Part shown: positions 10,219 through 12,163 of the stretch, in pieces
Layout: every line of letters starts with the position of its first letter
Position numbering within the stretch: the stretch's first letter is position 1
NCBI GenBank assembly: GCA_943845485.1
Contig: CALTNV010000077.1
Location: forward strand, 1 to 12,163
Direction of reading: 5' to 3'
Origin: an uncultured Flavobacteriales bacterium
Lineage (GTDB): Bacteria > Bacteroidota > Bacteroidia > Flavobacteriales > CALTNV01
DNA length: 12,163 bases
Notes under the pieces: model-generated
Databases searched by the model: none
The model's input: only the letters and a program-made list of their open reading frames with translations
What the model was told of the DNA's origin: nothing
Translations under genes and position numbers: made by a program

Positions 10219-10251
10219 TATTATCTCTCATAGAGATAATATTAATTTACA
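10209..10251. terminator. Bidirectional hairpin over both convergent stop codons
   Basis: A 20-bp perfect inverted repeat (10209-10228 and 10232-10251) with a 3-base CAT spacer. The stop of the lipoprotein gene (10216-10218) lies in the left arm and the umuC stop (10247-10249, minus strand) in the right arm. The arms are AT-rich except for an AGAGAT/ATCTCT core next to the loop. There is no strong T-run after the hairpin on either strand: the plus strand continues ACTTTTATCT and the minus strand is not T-rich. Termination in both directions is the most likely role but is inferred. Confidence 0.75.
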
Positions 10252-11500
10252 CTTTTATCTCTATGATTTCTTTCAAGTTCGTCGTATAGTTTTTAGATAG
10301 ATGATCCTGCTTCATTTTCCAAGTTTTATTTAAAGATTGGGAGGCTAATTTAAGCTTTTTCTCCCCGTAATTATAATTCAAATTATCCATAACCTTCATT
10401 AGATCTTGGTGTTTTTGATTTTCTTCTTCAAAAATATTAAACTGCTTTGTGTTCTCTGGAGTAATACAAGAGACTATAACTCCAGCTTTTTTATACTGTA
10501 AATTTTTAATAAAAATTTCATCTAAAGCTTTTGTAGCATATTCAGCTATGGTTATAGAAGAGTTTGTAGCACTTGGAATCGTAATTGTATAACTATTTCC
10601 ATATTGTTTTTCAGACGCTTTAAATCTGTTAGTTCTAATAAAAACAGATACTAAAGCACAATGAGATTTCTGTTTTCGTAATTTTTCGGCACAAGTTATA
10701 GCAAATGTTGATACACGTTCTTTAATGTAATTATAATCACTATAAGAATAGTCAAAAGATCGAGTAGTAGCAATAGCTTTCTTAGGCTCAATTAATTCTA
10801 AACCTAACCTTTTTTTTCCTTGTAATTCTTGTTGAAGTTTTAGCCCTACAACAGTCATGTTTTTTCTTACCCAAGAGTCAGAAAGTTGAATAAAATCATA
10901 AGCTGTATTTACTTTTATTGATTTTAGTTTTTTAGCTTGTTGTCGTCCAATACCCCAAACATCCTCAATTTTCAACCATTTTAAAGCTTTTATTCTATTT
11001 TCTTCATTAATAATATAAGTTCCATTTGTTTTCTTAGGAAATTTCTTGGCTATTCTATTGGCAACTTTAGCCAATGTTTTTGTAGTACCTATACCAACAC
11101 AAACAGGAATACCTGTGTTTTTAGTTACGGTATTTTTAATTTTTTGGGAATAAATGTTTAAATCAAATAAATGAAAACCATCAAGTTTTAAAAAAGCTTC
11201 ATCAATACTATAAATTTCTAAATCTGGAGTAAATTTTTTTAGTGTATTCATTACTCTAGAACTCATATCTCCATATAAAGCGTAGTTTGAAGAGAAAACG
11301 CGAATATTATTTTGTTTAAAAACTTCTTTATATTTAAAAAAAGGAGCTCCCATCGGAATATACTCTTTTGCTTCATTGCTTCTAGCAATCACGCAACCAT
11401 CATTGTTTGATAAAACAACAATAGGCTTGTGATTAAGAGTTGGATTAAAAACTCTTTCACAAGAGGCATAAAAATTATTACAATCAACTAAAGCAAACAT
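10247..11500 (-). CDS. umuC: Y-family translesion DNA polymerase, UmuC-type
   Basis: A 417-residue catalytic subunit of a polymerase V-like enzyme that copies past damaged template bases. The N-terminus MFALVDCNNFYASCERVF has the metal-binding Asp6. YSIDEAF carries Asp100 and Glu101, the other catalytic acids. A helix-hairpin-helix element with VWGIGRQQAKKL lies at 181-192, and the little-finger domain covers about 240-345. A clamp-binding motif QFNIF is at 353-357, and the DUF4113-type tail (about 365-415) includes WKMKQDHLSKNYTT. Length and motifs match E. coli UmuC closely. The ATG follows the umuD stop with no gap. The last bases lie in the bidirectional hairpin shared with the lipoprotein gene. 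Confidence 0.95.
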   Translation of the reverse strand: MFALVDCNNFYASCERVFNPTLNHKPIVVLSNNDGCVIARSNEAKEYIPMGAPFFKYKEVFKQNNIRVFSSNYALYGDMSSRVMNTLKKFTPDLEIYSIDEAFLKLDGFHLFDLNIYSQKIKNTVTKNTGIPVCVGIGTTKTLAKVANRIAKKFPKKTNGTYIINEENRIKALKWLKIEDVWGIGRQQAKKLKSIKVNTAYDFIQLSDSWVRKNMTVVGLKLQQELQGKKRLGLELIEPKKAIATTRSFDYSYSDYNYIKERVSTFAITCAEKLRKQKSHCALVSVFIRTNRFKASEKQYGNSYTITIPSATNSSITIAEYATKALDEIFIKNLQYKKAGVIVSCITPENTKQFNIFEEENQKHQDLMKVMDNLNYNYGEKKLKLASQSLNKTWKMKQDHLSKNYTTNLKEIIEIKV

Positions 11501-11938
11501 TTATAATGATTTTATAACAGTTGTTACAATACCCCAAATTAAAAACTCATTATCTGGAGTAACTTTAATGGGTTTGTATTTTTTATTTTCAGCAATTAAC
11601 CAAATACATTCTTTTTCAATTTTAATCCGTTTTACAGTAAATTCACCATCTATAAAACAAACAGCTATTTTATGATTAGTAAAAGGTAAACTTTTATCTA
11701 TAATTAATAAATCTCCGTCAGATAGTCCTGCATCAATCATAGAGTCACCTCTAACTCTTCCGTAAAAAGTAGAGTCAGGGTGTTTTATTAACTCTTTATT
11801 TAAGTCAATAGCATTATTTAAAAAGTCATCTGCAGGTGAAGGAAACCCTGCGCTAATTCCATTTTCAACAAAAGGTAATTGAATTTTAGTATCCGTATTA
11901 CTTTTAAAAAGCTGAATATTTTCGTATGACTTCTTCAT
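11501..11938 (-). CDS. umuD: UmuD-type S24 self-cleaving accessory protein
   Basis: A 145-residue LexA/UmuD-like (S24) protein without a DNA-binding domain. It would cleave itself when RecA filaments form on damaged DNA and then activate the UmuC polymerase. The predicted cleavage site is Ala30-Gly31 in GISAGFPSPADDF. The catalytic pair is Ser66 in RGDSM and Lys103 in FTVKRI. The distances Gly31-Ser66 (35) and Ser66-Lys103 (37) equal those in E. coli UmuD. The cleavage residue is Ala, as in LexA, where E. coli UmuD has Cys. The gene is directly upstream of umuC and has its own promoter with a palindrome at the start site. Confidence 0.94.
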   Translation of the reverse strand: MKKSYENIQLFKSNTDTKIQLPFVENGISAGFPSPADDFLNNAIDLNKELIKHPDSTFYGRVRGDSMIDAGLSDGDLLIIDKSLPFTNHKIAVCFIDGEFTVKRIKIEKECIWLIAENKKYKPIKVTPDNEFLIWGIVTTVIKSL

Positions 11939-11948
11939 ACTTGCAAGT
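11939..11948. promoter_or_regulatory. Candidate operator palindrome at the umuDC start site
   Basis: ACTTGCAAGT is a perfect 10-base palindrome placed between the -7 box and the umuD ATG, on the predicted start of transcription. A repressor bound there would block the promoter. It does not match the E. coli or Bacillus LexA boxes, and no regulator gene is in the window, so the binding protein is unknown. Confidence 0.4.
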
Positions 11949-11952
11949 TACA

Positions 11953-11980
11953 CAAATATAAAATTAGATGTTTTATTCAA
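11953..11980 (-). promoter_or_regulatory. Promoter of umuDC, Bacteroidota type
   Basis: On the minus strand, TATATTTG (plus-strand bases 11953-11960) is a perfect match to the Bacteroidota -7 consensus TAnnTTTG. It is preceded after 17 bases by TTG (11978-11980), which fits the -33 element. The -33 element lies in the final codons of the upstream type IX-secreted protein gene. The predicted start of transcription falls near 11946, about 8 bases before the umuD ATG, giving an almost leaderless message. Confidence 0.6.
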
Positions 11981-12163
11981 TCATTATTTTCTCTTTAAAA
12001 TAGATAGAATCATTATAAATGATGATAAAATAAACACCTGAAGATAATGTAGATATATTTATTCTTTGTAAACTTTTATTTTGAAAAACTAAGCTCCCTT
12101 TAAAATCATAAATTTCAATAGTATAAGGATCATTTATTCCTGTAATATTTACTTCTTTTTTAG
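11973..12163 (-). CDS. C-terminal end of a type IX-secreted protein (5' part outside window)
   Basis: The open frame runs from the right edge to a TAA at 11973-11975 and gives the last 62 residues. These have the features of a type A C-terminal sorting domain of the Bacteroidota type IX secretion system: a strand IEIYDFKGSLVFQ, an INISTLSSGVYFIII block, and a short basic end KEKIMIE. Such domains direct the passenger protein across the outer membrane and are then removed, with the protein released or attached to the cell surface. The passenger part is outside the window, so its activity is unknown. The gene ends 34 bases before umuD on the same strand, with no hairpin terminator seen between them. 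Confidence 0.88.
   Translation of the reverse strand, partial: KKEVNITGINDPYTIEIYDFKGSLVFQNKSLQRINISTLSSGVYFIIIYNDSIYFKEKIMIE

Overview
The window is an AT-rich (roughly 30% GC by eye) chromosomal stretch that looks like a member of the Bacteroidota, most likely a Flavobacteriales-type marine or aquatic bacterium. Four things point there: a type IX secretion C-terminal sorting domain at the right edge, a TAnnTTTG-type -7 promoter box in front of umuD, start codons without Shine-Dalgarno sequences, and a gene set (stand-alone transketolase C-terminal half, DUF6913-like protein next to dapA, coiled-coil lipoprotein with a conserved C-terminal block) that is common in that group. Coding density is very high. 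No gene-free stretch exceeds 60 bases, and no RNA gene, mobile element or CRISPR array was seen.

Layout. (1) 1-1655, plus strand: the C-terminal part of a protein that resembles the tail of Bacteroidota VWA-domain proteins, then the C-terminal subunit of a split transketolase, closed by a hairpin terminator. (2) 1668-2667, plus strand: plsC (lysophosphatidate acyltransferase) overlapping a small DUF3817-like membrane protein. (3) 2664-4308, minus strand: ribD (riboflavin synthesis) followed by an overlapping YigZ/IMPACT-family gene, convergent with group 2. (4) 4358-10218, plus strand: a tight six-gene run, divergent from ribD: prmC (release factor methylation), an exported beta-rich protein, ligA (DNA ligase), a DUF6913-like protein, dapA (lysine/diaminopimelate synthesis) and a coiled-coil lipoprotein. 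Junctions range from -4 to +11 bases, so this is probably one transcript. (5) 10247-11938, minus strand: a umuDC-type translesion polymerase operon with its own promoter and a palindrome at the predicted transcription start. (6) 11973-12163, minus strand: the C-terminal end of a type IX-secreted protein.

Most of the window is housekeeping metabolism and DNA maintenance, and I do not see an obvious new multi-gene system. The observations most worth a second look are at the DNA level. A 20-bp perfect inverted repeat holds the stop codons of both convergent genes at 10209-10251 and has a competing alternative hairpin. A palindrome sits on the umuDC start site. The less characterised proteins worth attention are the exported beta-rich protein, the lipoprotein and the repeat-bearing tail at the left edge.
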